A DNA stretch of 64,000 nucleotides from Phytohabitans suffuscus. Its GTDB lineage: Bacteria; Actinomycetota; Actinomycetes; Mycobacteriales; Micromonosporaceae. The first letter of the stretch is position 1. Each line of letters begins with the position of its first letter. A program made the position numbers and the translations under genes. The DNA is taken from the NCBI RefSeq assembly GCF_011764565.1, contig NZ_AP022871.1, forward strand, positions 3,720,320-3,784,319. Reading direction: 5' to 3'. The notes under the pieces were generated by a model. It was not told the origin of the DNA and did no database searches. It was given only the letters and a program-made list of their open reading frames with translations. Shown here piece after piece: positions 8,530 to 18,698 of the stretch.

Positions 8530-9875
8530 GCGCCGGCCGGTTCGCGAAGGACATCTCCGATCTCGAGCTGGGTGACTACCAGCGGGCCGTGCGGCTCGTC
8601 CTCCGCCATCCGCTGATCACCGCCCACTGGCCGGACGACAAAGCCCTTCTACGGGTACGCCGGTTCGGCGCGACGCTGCGGCAGGACCTCGCCGACGCGT
8701 TCGGGTACCGGCTGGAGCTCCACGGAGCGACGGCCCGGCTCGTCCGCGCCCTGGACCAGGTCGACGCGACCCAGCAGGCGGCGTCCCGCACCGACCGGCC
8801 CTTCGACCGCCAGCGCTACGCGTACCTGGCGCTGTGCCTGGCGGTGCTGGGCCGCGCCGGCGTGCAGATCTCGTTGAGCGAGCTGGCCGAGTGGGTGGCC
8901 GCCGACGCCGGCCGGATCAACGGGCTGGGTCTTGACCCGGACCGCGGCGGCGACCGGCGCGCGTTCGTCGACGCGGTCGGCTGGCTGGAGGATCGGGGCG
9001 CGCTGCGGCTGGCCGACGGCTCCAGCGCCGCGTGGGCGAGTGACCCGGGAGCCGGTGAGGCCCTCTACGACGTGGCGCGAGACGTGGTGTTCGCACTGTT
9101 CCGGCCGAGCCGCGTGCTCCAGCATGTCGACTCGGTGTCCGCGCTGCTGACGCGTTCGATCGCCAACAGCGCGAACGCCGAGCGCCGCGAGGCCGCGCAG
9201 GCCGCCCGCCGGGCCGCGGTGGAGCGCCCGGTCGTCTATTACTCCGATGTGGACGATGCGGTCGCCAACCACCTGCGCGGCTCGGCGCTCACCGCCGACC
9301 TGCAACGCCTGACCGGGCTGCGGGTGGAGCGCCGAGCCGAGGGCGTGCTGCTCGTCGACACCGCCAACTTCTCCGTCGAGAGGTTTCCCAGCACCGGTTC
9401 GGTCGCCCAGGCGGCGGTCCTGCTCGCGACGGAGATGGCCGACCGGGTGAACGACCCGGACGGCCGGCGGGTCAAGCGGATGACGCCACCAGACCCCCGC
9501 GAGCGGCAGCAAGCCGTGATCGCCGAGATCGACGCCGGACTGCCGACCGCCACCCTGGTACCCGTCGAGGGAGCCGAGCCGCCGATCGAGGCCGAGCCGG
9601 ACGACGGCGCGGAAGATCCGACCAGGCTGCCCTTCGTCACCGACAGCTTCCTCCGCACGGCCGTCGCGGAGATCCTCCATCGGTACGCCTCCGCGTTCGG
9701 GGCGCAGTGGCACGCCGACCCGGAGCGGCTGCGCACCGAGGCGGTCGCGTTGCTGGCCCGCTTCGGCGCGGTCGTCGTCGTGCCGGGCGGTGTGCTGGTC
9801 CGACCCTTGGTCGGGCGTTACCGCAACACCGTGGCGACGATCAAGAAGCGGCCCGCACAGCCCACCCTTCTGTAG
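8526..9875 (+). CDS. jetB: Wadjet protein JetB (TIGR02678/DUF2398 family)
   Basis: A 449-aa protein of the TIGR02678 family, corresponding to the KITE-like winged-helix subunit of Wadjet condensins. It would dimerise and dock on the JetA kleisin. Visible features are the conserved N-terminal DYQRAVRLVLRHPLI, FGYRLEL and a C-terminal VVVPGGVLVRPLVGRYRN. It is translationally coupled to jetA by ATGA, and jetC starts 12 bp after its stop. No frameshift or truncation is seen. Confidence 0.85.
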   Translation: MSAGRFAKDISDLELGDYQRAVRLVLRHPLITAHWPDDKALLRVRRFGATLRQDLADAFGYRLELHGATARLVRALDQVDATQQAASRTDRPFDRQRYAYLALCLAVLGRAGVQISLSELAEWVAADAGRINGLGLDPDRGGDRRAFVDAVGWLEDRGALRLADGSSAAWASDPGAGEALYDVARDVVFALFRPSRVLQHVDSVSALLTRSIANSANAERREAAQAARRAAVERPVVYYSDVDDAVANHLRGSALTADLQRLTGLRVERRAEGVLLVDTANFSVERFPSTGSVAQAAVLLATEMADRVNDPDGRRVKRMTPPDPRERQQAVIAEIDAGLPTATLVPVEGAEPPIEAEPDDGAEDPTRLPFVTDSFLRTAVAEILHRYASAFGAQWHADPERLRTEAVALLARFGAVVVVPGGVLVRPLVGRYRNTVATIKKRPAQPTLL

Positions 9876-9887
9876 CCGAGGAACACC

Positions 9888-12800
9888 ATGTCCGCACGCC
9901 GATTCGCACCGACCCGCGCCGGCATCGTCAACCTCTGGGACTACCGCGACGAGGAGTTCCTCTTCGTCGACGGCTGGCTGGTGCTGCGCGGGCCGAATGG
10001 CTCCGGGAAGACCAAGGCGCTGGAGGTGCTGTTTCCGTTCCTGCTGGACGGGCGGATCGAGCCACGCCGGCTCAACCCGTTCGCCAGCGAAGACCGCACG
10101 ATGAAGTCCAACCTGCTCTACCGGGGGCAGGAGGTCGCGCACTCGTACGTCTGGATGGAGTTCGGCGACGACGACCGGTACGTGACGGTCGGCATCGGGC
10201 TGCGGGCCCACCGCCACGTCGACCGGGTCACCCGGTGGCACTTCGTCACCGAAGGGCGGGTGGGCGTCGACTTCTCCCTGCTCGACGCGGACGACCGGCC
10301 ACTGAGCCGCCGCGACCTGATCGCGCAGCTCGGCGCCGACGCCGTACGCGACTCGCCCGAGGAGTACCGCCACCTCGTCGACGCCCGCCTCTTCGGGCTC
10401 GGCCCGGCCCGCTACGAGCAGATGCTCGACCTCGTGCTGACGCTGCGCAAGCCACAGCTCGCCAAGGATCTCAACCCGGTCGAGCTCTCCCGCACGCTCC
10501 AGCGCGGACTGCGGCCGGTCGACGACCACCTGCTGGTGGAGGCGGCCGCCTCGTTCGACGACATGGAGGCGGTGGCCCGCACGCTGGAGGGTCTCGTCGC
10601 CGCTGACGCCGCGACCGCCGCCTTCCTCTCCGTGTACTCGACCTACCTGCGCACGCACGCGCGAGCGGCGGCCGACGCCCTGAGCGGGAGGCGTGCCACA
10701 GCCGACGACCGCCGCGCGGCAGCCGCGGCCGCACGGGACGGGCTGGCCGGCGCCACCGCGGCCGAAGAGGCGGCCACCGCCCGGCTGCGTTCCGTCGACG
10801 GCGAGCCGGGTCGACTCCGCGCCCATCTCGACAGCCTGAAAAGCTCGGCGGCGTACCGGTCGCACGAGCAGCTCGCCGACCTCGAACGGCACCTGCACGA
10901 CCTGTCCGCCGCCGCGGAGCGGTCCGCCGGCGCGGTGCGGGTGGAGCGGTCGGCGGTCGCGCGGCGGCACGAGGAGTGGGACCGCGCCGCGGCGGCCACC
11001 CGTGACGCGGAAGGGGCGGTGCAGCGCCTCGCGGCCGACCTGCTGCTGGACGCCGAGACGGCGGGCATCCCATGGACGGCCGAAGACGCTCGCGGCGAGG
11101 GCCTCGCCGCGCGGATCAGCGCCCGGGTCAGTGCCCGGCGCGACGACGTGCGAGCGGTCCGCGAGTACGCCGCCCGGCTGTTGCAGGCCGAGCGCGACCA
11201 CGTGCGCGCGGCCCAGGAGTCCGCCGCCGCGGCGACGGCCGCCGAGGAGGCCGGCCAGGCCGAGCGGAGTGCCGAGGCGGCGGTCGGCGAGGCACGTCGC
11301 CAGGTCGGCGCGGACGTCGAGCGATGGGAGCGGCTGAAGTCCGACCTGCTGGCCGACCTCGATCTGGCCCACCTCACGCCGGCGCTGCGCGCGGCCGTCG
11401 ACGGGGCCGGCGAAGCCGGTGCGCAGACGCTCAAAGAGGCGTACGTGGAGGCGGTCGCCCCGGCCGTCACCACCCGGCGCGACGCGCTCGCCACACTGCG
11501 CTCGCGCCGCTCGTCGCTGGGGGAGCGGCGAGACGAGGTGGCGGCGGAGCGCGCCCGGATCGCCGCCGAGCACGACGACGCCCCGCCGCCCGCGCCCACC
11601 CGGCCGGCACCGCGTGACGGACGGGCCGGAGCACCGCTGTGGCGGCTGGTCCGGTTCGTCGACGCCCTCGACGGCACGGAGGCGGCAGCGATCGAGGCGG
11701 CCCTGCAGGCCGCGGGGCTGCTGGACGCCTGGATGCACCCCGAAACGCCGGCCACCGCGACCGCTCTGGCCGGCGGCGAGCAGGACGGCTATCTGGTCGC
11801 GCTGCCACCAGGGCGCCGCCCCGCCGGGCGGACACTCGCCGATGTGCTCCTGCCCGAGGAGCAGGACGAGGTCGCGGCCGACCGGATCCGCGCGGTGCTG
11901 GCGTCGATCGCGCTGGCCGACACCGTCGCGCCCGGCGGTCCGGCGGCCACGACGATCGGCCGGTCCGGCCAGTACTCCCAGGACGTCACGCTCGGCGCGT
12001 ACCGCAAGCCTGCACCGGAGTACATCGGTGCCACGGCACGGGCGGCGCGCCGGGCGGCCCGGATCGCCGAGTGCGACCGAGCACTGTCCACACTCGACAC
12101 CGAGATCGCCGGCGTGGAGCGGCAGCGCACCGCGCTCGAGGCCGTGCTCGCCGCGATCGACGCCGCCGGTGCCGAGCTGCCGCCCTTGACGCCTGTCCAC
12201 ACCGCGCTGCGGGAGCTGGACCGGGCAGCCGCGACGTTCCGTACCCGCCAGGACGCCGCGGCCGCCGCCGCGCAACGCCTCGACCAGGCGCTCGCCGAAA
12301 AGGCCGCCGCCGGCGCGGCACTGCGGCGCACCACCGCCGAGCGGGCGCTTCCGGCCGACCGGGTCGACGAGGTCGGCGATGCCACCGCCCGGTTCGAAAA
12401 GCTGGGTGTACGCCTCGACGCGGCCGGGCCGGTCGCCACCCGCGCCGCGGAAACCGAGCGGGACGCGCAGGGGCGTCACGAGGAGGCGCGGCACCGGCTG
12501 GCGGAGGCGCAGTCCGCACAGCACGAGGCGACCCTGCGGCACGAGGAGAAGAACGAGGCGTACCAGACGTTGCGCACCACCATCGGGGCCGAGGCCGAGC
12601 AGGTGCTGGCCGAGGTGGCGCGGGTCCGAGACCAGATCACCGAGGCCGAGGCGGTGCTGGCCGGCGCGCGCGAGGAGGTCTCGGCCGCCCGCGAGCGCTG
12701 CTCCTCGGCCCGCACCCGGGTGGAGCTGGGCGAGCAGGCGTTGGCCGTCGCCGTGCAGGAGGCGCATCACGAGGCGCTTCGGCTGCGGCCATACTCCCAC

Positions 12801-14009
12801 CCCGACCTGCTCAGCCTGCTGCGATGCCCGACGGATCTGCGCTGGCCGGCACAGGCGGGGGCGGCTGACGCGGCCCTCGACCCGCAGATCGTGGCGCTGC
12901 ACGACGCGATCCTCGCCAGCACCCGCGAGCTGAGCCCGACCGAGACGTCGCTGAAGCAGAGCGCGACCCGGCTCACCTCCGCACTCTCCGAGCTTCAGGC
13001 GCAGCTGCCCGCGGCCGGCCTCGACCACCGGCCGGAGTGGGACACCGACGACGGCGTGATCGTCGTACGGGTCGCCGACGAGCAGGGTCTCAGCCCGGTC
13101 GCCAGGTTCGCCGAGCGGATCCGCCGGGAGCGGGCCGACCAGGAGCAGCTGCTCACCGACGCCGAGCAGCGAATCCTGGAGGACGCGCTGCTGGGCCAGC
13201 TCGCACGGCAGATCCACCGCCGCACGATCGAGGCCCGCGACCTGGTCGAAGGCATGGACACCCAGATGCGGGCGCGCCGCATGTCGTCCGGGCTGACCGT
13301 CGGCGTCGGCTGGCGGCTCTCCGACGACCTCGACCCGGAGCAGCGCGAGGTGTGCAAGCTCCTGGAGCGTGATCCGGCGCGTCTGGGACCGGGCCAGCTC
13401 ACCACGCTGCGGCGGCACTTCGCCATGCGGATCAAGGCCGCTCGCGCGACGGCTCCCGAGCAGCCGTACCGCGACCTGCTGGCCGACGTCCTCGACTACC
13501 GGCGGTGGCGGATCTTCGCGTTCACGCTGCACCGTCCCGGCGGCGGCACCGAGGCGCTCACCAGGGCCCGACACAGCCAGCTCTCCGGCGGCGAGCAGTC
13601 GGTCTCCCTGCACCTGCCCCTCTTCGCCGCCGCCAACGCCCTCTTCGGCTCCGCCCGCCCGGACGCGCCCCGGCTGCTCGGGCTCGACGAGGCGTTCGCC
13701 GGCGTCGACGACAACGGCCGGGGCGAGCTGATGTCGCTGGCCAAGCAGTTTGACCTGGACCTCTTCATGACCGGGTACGACCTCTGGGCCGCGCACCCGG
13801 CGGTGAGCGGTGCCGCACACTACGACCTGTCGCACTCGGCCGTGGAGCACACGGTCTCCACCATCCTGCTGGTCTGGGACGGCACGGCGAACGTGGCCGA
13901 CTTCGACGGGAGCCTCGCCCGCGCCTTCGGCTCGCCCGAGACCCGCCGCGTGCCGGTCGCCGAGGTCGCGGCGTCACCGCAGCTCACGCTGGAGGTCACC
14001 GACGAATGA
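9888..14009 (+). CDS. jetC: Wadjet SMC-like ATPase JetC (TIGR02680 family)
   Basis: This 1373-aa ATPase is the motor of the complex, extruding DNA loops on circular DNA in characterised Wadjet systems. It has a Walker A at residues 35-42 (GPNGSGKT), an ABC signature at about 1232-1237 (LSGGEQ) and a Walker B at 1263-1268 (LLGLDE). Between them lie two long Ala/Arg/Glu-rich coiled-coil arms (about 240-560 and 690-900) around a hinge-like region. All ATPase motifs are intact, so the operon looks functional. The start follows AGGAACACC. The stop overlaps jetD by ATGA. A 1733-codon open frame on the opposite strand is a codon-bias shadow. Confidence 0.92.
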   Translation: MSARRFAPTRAGIVNLWDYRDEEFLFVDGWLVLRGPNGSGKTKALEVLFPFLLDGRIEPRRLNPFASEDRTMKSNLLYRGQEVAHSYVWMEFGDDDRYVTVGIGLRAHRHVDRVTRWHFVTEGRVGVDFSLLDADDRPLSRRDLIAQLGADAVRDSPEEYRHLVDARLFGLGPARYEQMLDLVLTLRKPQLAKDLNPVELSRTLQRGLRPVDDHLLVEAAASFDDMEAVARTLEGLVAADAATAAFLSVYSTYLRTHARAAADALSGRRATADDRRAAAAAARDGLAGATAAEEAATARLRSVDGEPGRLRAHLDSLKSSAAYRSHEQLADLERHLHDLSAAAERSAGAVRVERSAVARRHEEWDRAAAATRDAEGAVQRLAADLLLDAETAGIPWTAEDARGEGLAARISARVSARRDDVRAVREYAARLLQAERDHVRAAQESAAAATAAEEAGQAERSAEAAVGEARRQVGADVERWERLKSDLLADLDLAHLTPALRAAVDGAGEAGAQTLKEAYVEAVAPAVTTRRDALATLRSRRSSLGERRDEVAAERARIAAEHDDAPPPAPTRPAPRDGRAGAPLWRLVRFVDALDGTEAAAIEAALQAAGLLDAWMHPETPATATALAGGEQDGYLVALPPGRRPAGRTLADVLLPEEQDEVAADRIRAVLASIALADTVAPGGPAATTIGRSGQYSQDVTLGAYRKPAPEYIGATARAARRAARIAECDRALSTLDTEIAGVERQRTALEAVLAAIDAAGAELPPLTPVHTALRELDRAAATFRTRQDAAAAAAQRLDQALAEKAAAGAALRRTTAERALPADRVDEVGDATARFEKLGVRLDAAGPVATRAAETERDAQGRHEEARHRLAEAQSAQHEATLRHEEKNEAYQTLRTTIGAEAEQVLAEVARVRDQITEAEAVLAGAREEVSAARERCSSARTRVELGEQALAVAVQEAHHEALRLRPYSHPDLLSLLRCPTDLRWPAQAGAADAALDPQIVALHDAILASTRELSPTETSLKQSATRLTSALSELQAQLPAAGLDHRPEWDTDDGVIVVRVADEQGLSPVARFAERIRRERADQEQLLTDAEQRILEDALLGQLARQIHRRTIEARDLVEGMDTQMRARRMSSGLTVGVGWRLSDDLDPEQREVCKLLERDPARLGPGQLTTLRRHFAMRIKAARATAPEQPYRDLLADVLDYRRWRIFAFTLHRPGGGTEALTRARHSQLSGGEQSVSLHLPLFAAANALFGSARPDAPRLLGLDEAFAGVDDNGRGELMSLAKQFDLDLFMTGYDLWAAHPAVSGAAHYDLSHSAVEHTVSTILLVWDGTANVADFDGSLARAFGSPETRRVPVAEVAASPQLTLEVTDE

Positions 14010-15202
14010 CCGAGCTGCTCGACGATCCCGGCTGGGCACGGCTGCTGGCCGCGGCCCGGCGCAGCCTCGAACGCAGCGGCGGCTCGCTCGACGGCACCGT
14101 CTCCGTGAGCACCCCGACCGAGGCGGAGCGGCTGGTGGTCATCGGCGTCACCGGCGCGCACCGGTCGGCGGCCGCCCAGCGGCTGACCGTACCCCTCGCC
14201 GACCTCGACCGGTTCCTCCGCGAGGCACACGGCTCCGGCCTCACCGAGCTGCTGTCGGCGGCCAGGCCGTTGCGTGACCGGCCCGGCGACCTCAGGCGGG
14301 AGGCCGTCGCCCGCGACGCGCTGCTCGCCCTGGCCCGGGAAGGGCGCCACGCCGCGGCGGGCTGGCACCAGGAATGGCTGGAGGGAATGCGCCGCGACGG
14401 CACCCTGACCCGCGTGATCCGGGCCGGACTCCCGTTTCCCGACGTCGTCAAGGTCCTGAACTCGCTGCCGGCGGCAGGCGAACCCATGCCGGTCTTCGCC
14501 GAGCGGATCCTGGACGACACGAAGGCCCTCGGCGACGGGGCGGTGCGTGGCCTCGTCCTGCGCGCGCTGGCGGTATGGCAAGGCGTTGCTGTCCCAGCCA
14601 ACACCGAGCAGGAGCGGGCACTCTGGGAGTCGGTGGGTGTCGTGCCGGACGCGCTCGCCAGCCAGATCCTGGTGCTCAACCTGCCGGCCGTCGGGGGCCT
14701 GGTGGGCTCCTGGCTCACTCAGGCGCGAGACGCTGGCGTGCCGGTGCGCGTCACCCTCCACCAGCTGCGCCTGGCGCCTTTGCGGCTGCCGTGCGACGAG
14801 ATCTTCGTGTGTGAGAACCCGGCGGTGCTCAGCGCCGCGGCCGCCGCGTTCGGTGCGCGGGCCCGCCCGCTGGTCTGCACCGAGGGGACGCCTTCGGCCG
14901 CCGCACACCACCTGCTGGGGTACGCGCCGCACGCCCGGCTCCGGTGGCGCAACGACTTCGACTGGGCCGGCCTGCGCCTGACCGGTGCGGCGCTGGCCCG
15001 CTACCCGCGCGCCGTCCCGTGGCGCATGACCGGCGAAGACTACCTGCGGGCGGCCGGCGCCGGCCCGGCCCTGCTCGGCGCGCGGGCGGCAAGCCCGTGG
15101 GATCCGTCGCTGGCGGAGGCGCTGAGCCGCGTCGGCCGGGCCGTGATGGAGGAGCGGCTGCTGGACGACCTTCTGGCCGATCTGGCGCCCGTGCGGAGGT
15201 AG
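14006..15202 (+). CDS. jetD: Wadjet nuclease subunit JetD (TIGR02679; DUF3323 + DUF2399/Toprim)
   Basis: A 398-aa protein matching TIGR02679. The N-terminal part is DUF3323-like and the C-terminal part carries a Toprim-like fold: a Glu in VCENPAVL (E270) and the acidic pair in NDFDWAG (D317, D319). JetD is the subunit that cleaves DNA once JetABC has reeled in a closed circle. Those residues are present, so cleavage should be possible. It is coupled to jetC by ATGA and ends 41 bp before purD. No hairpin terminator is evident, so purD may receive read-through. Confidence 0.85.
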   Translation: MTELLDDPGWARLLAAARRSLERSGGSLDGTVSVSTPTEAERLVVIGVTGAHRSAAAQRLTVPLADLDRFLREAHGSGLTELLSAARPLRDRPGDLRREAVARDALLALAREGRHAAAGWHQEWLEGMRRDGTLTRVIRAGLPFPDVVKVLNSLPAAGEPMPVFAERILDDTKALGDGAVRGLVLRALAVWQGVAVPANTEQERALWESVGVVPDALASQILVLNLPAVGGLVGSWLTQARDAGVPVRVTLHQLRLAPLRLPCDEIFVCENPAVLSAAAAAFGARARPLVCTEGTPSAAAHHLLGYAPHARLRWRNDFDWAGLRLTGAALARYPRAVPWRMTGEDYLRAAGAGPALLGARAASPWDPSLAEALSRVGRAVMEERLLDDLLADLAPVRR

Positions 15203-15243
15203 CGGCAAAAGGCAGACCAAAGGGGCAAGGCTACGATCCCCAG

Positions 15244-16491
15244 GTGCGCGTACTGCTTATTGGTGGCGGGGGACGGGAGCACGCCCTCGCCCTCGGCCTG
15301 TCCGCCGACCCCACGACCGAGCGGCTCGTCGCGGCGCCCGGCAACCCCGGCATCGCGACCGTCGCCGAGCTTCGGGACGTCGAGGTGGCCAGCCCGGAGG
15401 CCGTCGCGGCACTCGCCGTCGAGAGCGCGTCCGACCTGGTCGTGATCGGGCCCGAGGCGCCGCTCGTCGCCGGGGTCGCCGACGCGGTGCGCGCCAAGGG
15501 GATCGCCTGCTTCGGGCCCTCCGGTGCGGCCGCCCAGCTCGAAGGGTCCAAGGCGTTCGCCAAGGACGTGATGGCGGCGGCCGGGGTACCGACCGCGGGG
15601 GCGCGCGTCTGCACCACCCGCGCGCAGGCCGAGCAGGCGCTCGACGAGTTCGGCGCGCCGTACGTGGTGAAGAACGACGGCCTCGCCGCCGGCAAGGGTG
15701 TCGTGGTCACCGGCGACCGGGACGCCGCGCTGGCCCACGCGGAGGCGTGCGGGCGGGTCGTGATCGAGGAGTACCTCGACGGGCCCGAGGCGTCGCTCTT
15801 CGTGGTCACCGACGGCGAGGCCGCTGTGCCGCTGATGCCCGCGCAGGACTTCAAGCGGGTCGGCGACGGCGACACCGGCCCCAACACCGGGGGCATGGGC
15901 GCGTACGCGCCGCTCGACTGGGCGCCGCCCGGCCTGGTGGACGAGGTCATGCGCGACGTCGCCCACCCCACGCTGGCCGAGATGCGGCGGCGCGGGACGC
16001 CGTTCGCGGGGCTGCTCTACATCGGCCTCGCGCTGACCAAGGCCGGCCCGCGGGTGATCGAGTTCAACGCCCGCTTCGGCGACCCCGAGACGCAGGTGGT
16101 GCTCGCCCTGCTGGAGACGCCGCTGGCCGGGCTGCTGCACGCGGCGGCCACGGGCACGCTCGCCGACCACCCGCCGCTGCGGTGGCGGCCGGGCGCCGCC
16201 GTCACGGTGGTGCTCGCCTCGCACGGATACCCGACCTCGTCCCGTTCGGACGATGTGATCACCGGCGCGGAGCGCGCCGGCATCATCCACGCCGGCACCG
16301 CGCGCCGGTCCGGCGACGGTGCGCTCGTCTCCGCCGGCGGCCGCGTCCTCTGTGGAACCGCGACCGGCCCTGACCTGGCCTCCGCCCGCCGGGCCGCCTA
16401 CGCGCTGGTCGACGGCGTGACCATGCCGGGGGCGCACCGGCGCTCGGACATCGCGCTGGCCGCGGTGGAGGGGCGCGTCCGCGTGCCCTAA
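15244..16491 (+). CDS. purD: Phosphoribosylamine-glycine ligase PurD (GAR synthetase)
   Basis: PurD joins phosphoribosylamine and glycine with ATP, the second step of purine synthesis. The 415-aa length is normal. The N-terminus VRVLLIGGGGREHAL binds substrate. An ATP-grasp core follows, with PYVVKNDGLAAGKGVVV and FNARFGDPETQ, the metal/ATP-binding signature. GTG at 15244 is the only start that places the N-terminal beta strand correctly. It is a single gene behind jetD. Confidence 0.97.
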   Translation: MRVLLIGGGGREHALALGLSADPTTERLVAAPGNPGIATVAELRDVEVASPEAVAALAVESASDLVVIGPEAPLVAGVADAVRAKGIACFGPSGAAAQLEGSKAFAKDVMAAAGVPTAGARVCTTRAQAEQALDEFGAPYVVKNDGLAAGKGVVVTGDRDAALAHAEACGRVVIEEYLDGPEASLFVVTDGEAAVPLMPAQDFKRVGDGDTGPNTGGMGAYAPLDWAPPGLVDEVMRDVAHPTLAEMRRRGTPFAGLLYIGLALTKAGPRVIEFNARFGDPETQVVLALLETPLAGLLHAAATGTLADHPPLRWRPGAAVTVVLASHGYPTSSRSDDVITGAERAGIIHAGTARRSGDGALVSAGGRVLCGTATGPDLASARRAAYALVDGVTMPGAHRRSDIALAAVEGRVRVP

Positions 16492-16543
16492 CGGCACGAA
16501 CACGGGATTACCGCAGCGCCACCGCGCTCTTACCGTCTGTGTC

Positions 16544-17140
16544 ATGAAGAACCGGACGGCAATGCTCGTGCTCGCGGGCGCTGTGGTGTTCGCCAGCTCG
16601 ATCGGCGCGGTCGCTGGCTGCCTCTCCCTGAACGGCGATGGGGAACTCGGTGGTGGTGGCATCGGTGCCGGCAGCACGCCGTCACCCAGCACCGGCGCCG
16701 GCCTCGGCACCCCGGAGGCGACAGCGAGCCCCAGCCCGAGCGCGACGCGCGAGGCGCCCACAGGCACCGAGACCACGAAGACGACGACCACGACCACCAC
16801 CCGCCCGCCGCAGGACAGCGGGCCGCGGATCCATTGGTTCCGCATCACGCAGAAGCCGCAGTGTCCACAGGGGACCAGCGAGTACCCGGTCGAGGGTGTG
16901 CCGGTGGTCCTGGAGTGGAAGGTGACCGGCGTCGAGCAGGTCACCATCTCGGTCGACGGGCCGGGCGTCTACGGCACCTACCCCGCCGAGGGCTCGGAGA
17001 CCTTCACGTTCTCGTGTGGCGGTGCCGCCGACGGCGAGACGGTCAAGCACACCTACCTGCTCAAGACCGTGGGCGGCGAGCCGGTGCGGTCGAAGCAGCT
17101 CACCGCGACCGCCACCGCCCACGAGATCACGCAGGTCTGA
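16544..17140 (+). CDS. Putative lipoprotein with Thr/Pro-rich linker (198 aa)
   Basis: A signal peptide ends in a lipobox (GAVAGC, Cys26), then comes a Gly/Ser/Pro/Thr-rich linker with a run of Thr residues (about 75-95). A compact C-terminal domain follows with two well-placed cysteines (KPQCPQG, FSCGG) and beta-strand character (PVVLEWKVTGVEQVTISVDG), suggestive of an Ig-like fold. It is probably anchored outside the cell membrane. No specific function can be given. Confidence 0.75.
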   Translation: MKNRTAMLVLAGAVVFASSIGAVAGCLSLNGDGELGGGGIGAGSTPSPSTGAGLGTPEATASPSPSATREAPTGTETTKTTTTTTTRPPQDSGPRIHWFRITQKPQCPQGTSEYPVEGVPVVLEWKVTGVEQVTISVDGPGVYGTYPAEGSETFTFSCGGAADGETVKHTYLLKTVGGEPVRSKQLTATATAHEITQV

Positions 17141-17141
17141 G

Positions 17142-18698
17142 TCACCGAAAGCGCGGCAGCTCGCGGGCGACCACCTTGCCGGTGGCGTTGCGCGGCAGGT
17201 AGGGCACGAAGTGGACGTCACGCGGTATGCAGTAACGGGCCCGGTAACGGCGCACGTACTCGCGTACCGCGTCGGCGTCGAGCGCCTCGCCCGGGTGCAG
17301 CGCGAGGTAGGCGGCCAGGCGCTGGCCGTACTCGGGATCCGGCACGCCGACCACCGCGACCTCGCGCACCTGCGGCAGCTCGGCGAGCAGGTTTTCCACT
17401 TCGGACGGAAAGACGTTCTCACCGCCCGAGATGATCATGTCGTCTTCCCGGCCCACCACGAAGACCAGCCCGTCCTGGTCGACATGGCCCAGGTCACCGG
17501 TGGCTATCAGGCCGTCGTGCGACTCCTTGCCAGCCCCCGACGTGTACCCCTCGAAGAGCATCTCGTTGCCCACGAAGATCCGCCCGACGTGGCCGGCGGG
17601 CACCGGCTGGCCGCTGGACCCGAGGATCGCGAGGCGGGTGCCGTGCGGTGGCCGGCCGGCGGTCTGCGGTGCGGCGCGCAGGTCGCGCGGTGTGGCGATC
17701 GAGGCCCAGGAGACCTCGGTCGAGCCGTACAGGTTGTAGAGGACGTCGCCGTACGCGTCCATGAACCGGGTCGCCAGCCCACCCGGCAGAGCCGAGCCGC
17801 TGACCGCCACGATCTCCAGCGGGTTGGGCCGCGGCGGCGCCACCTCCAGCAGCCGCTGCACCATCACCGGTACCGCGAAGAGTCCGCGTACCCGGTGCTG
17901 TGCCGCGAGCGCGACGCAGCCGGCCGGCTCGAAACGGCGCTGGAGCACGGCGGTGGCCCGCAGGGCGAACGAGACCTGGAGCGCCGCGTACCCCCAGGTG
18001 TGGAAGAGCGGCGCCGCGATCATGATGCGGTCACGGGCGTGCAGCGGGATGCGGTGGATGATCGACACGAGCGGGCCGAAGCCGCTCGGCGTGCGGCGCC
18101 GCGCACCCTTGGGCGTGCCGGTGGTGCCGGAGGTGAGCACGATCGTGCGGCCGTCCCGGTCGGGCGGTCGCAGCTCGCCCGGGGGCGCGCCGGCGACCAG
18201 CTCGTCCGCCCGCTCCTCGGTGATCCGCTCCACGCCGGGCGGGAGGGCGAGCACCTTCTCCGCGAACTCCGAGTCGTGCACCAGGACGCGCAGCCGCTGC
18301 TCCTGCGCGACCGTGGCGAGCTGGGCCGGGGAGAGCCCGATGTTGACCAGTACGGTGTCGGCGCCGAGCAGCGTGCCCGCCACCATCGCCTCGACCGTGC
18401 CGGCGTGGTTGCGGCAGAGCAGGCCCACGCGGTCGCCGGCCCGCACGCCGGTCGTGCCGTGCAGTGCCCGGGCCAGCCGCTCGGCGTTGCCCAGCAGCTG
18501 GCCGTACGTCACCTCGCCGCGCCGCTCGTCGACGAGCGCGATGCGCTCCGGGTCGCGGGCGGCCGCCTGGCGCAGCTCGCCGGAGAGGCTGAAACCCCAC
18601 CGGCGCAACGCGTTGAGCTGGGCGGCCACCCGCACCGGCGAACCGGGCGTGAGCAACCCTCGTCGGGTCAAGGTGGCCACGACGAATGGGGTGATCAT
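17142..18698 (-). CDS. Acyl-CoA synthetase (AMP-binding, ANL superfamily)
   Basis: This 518-aa ligase activates a fatty or related acid to its CoA ester through an acyl-adenylate. Motifs are the P-loop-like [50 protein letters not shown] and the C-terminal lysine motif [10 protein letters not shown]. The ATG overlaps the stop of the acyl-CoA dehydrogenase gene (ATGA), so the two are cotranscribed. The chain-length preference cannot be read from sequence. Confidence 0.93.
   Translation of the reverse strand: MITPFVVATLTRRGLLTPGSPVRVAAQLNALRRWGFSLSGELRQAAARDPERIALVDERRGEVTYGQLLGNAERLARALHGTTGVRAGDRVGLLCRNHAGTVEAMVAGTLLGADTVLVNIGLSPAQLATVAQEQRLRVLVHDSEFAEKVLALPPGVERITEERADELVAGAPPGELRPPDRDGRTIVLTSGTTGTPKGARRRTPSGFGPLVSIIHRIPLHARDRIMIAAPLFHTWGYAALQVSFALRATAVLQRRFEPAGCVALAAQHRVRGLFAVPVMVQRLLEVAPPRPNPLEIVAVSGSALPGGLATRFMDAYGDVLYNLYGSTEVSWASIATPRDLRAAPQTAGRPPHGTRLAILGSSGQPVPAGHVGRIFVGNEMLFEGYTSGAGKESHDGLIATGDLGHVDQDGLVFVVGREDDMIISGGENVFPSEVENLLAELPQVREVAVVGVPDPEYGQRLAAYLALHPGEALDADAVREYVRRYRARYCIPRDVHFVPYLPRNATGKVVARELPRFR

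Noticed and set aside
8649..13850. 1733-codon open frame on the minus strand opposite jetB-jetC
   Set aside because: It is antisense to two well-supported genes, lacks any motif, and open antisense frames are routine at this GC bias.
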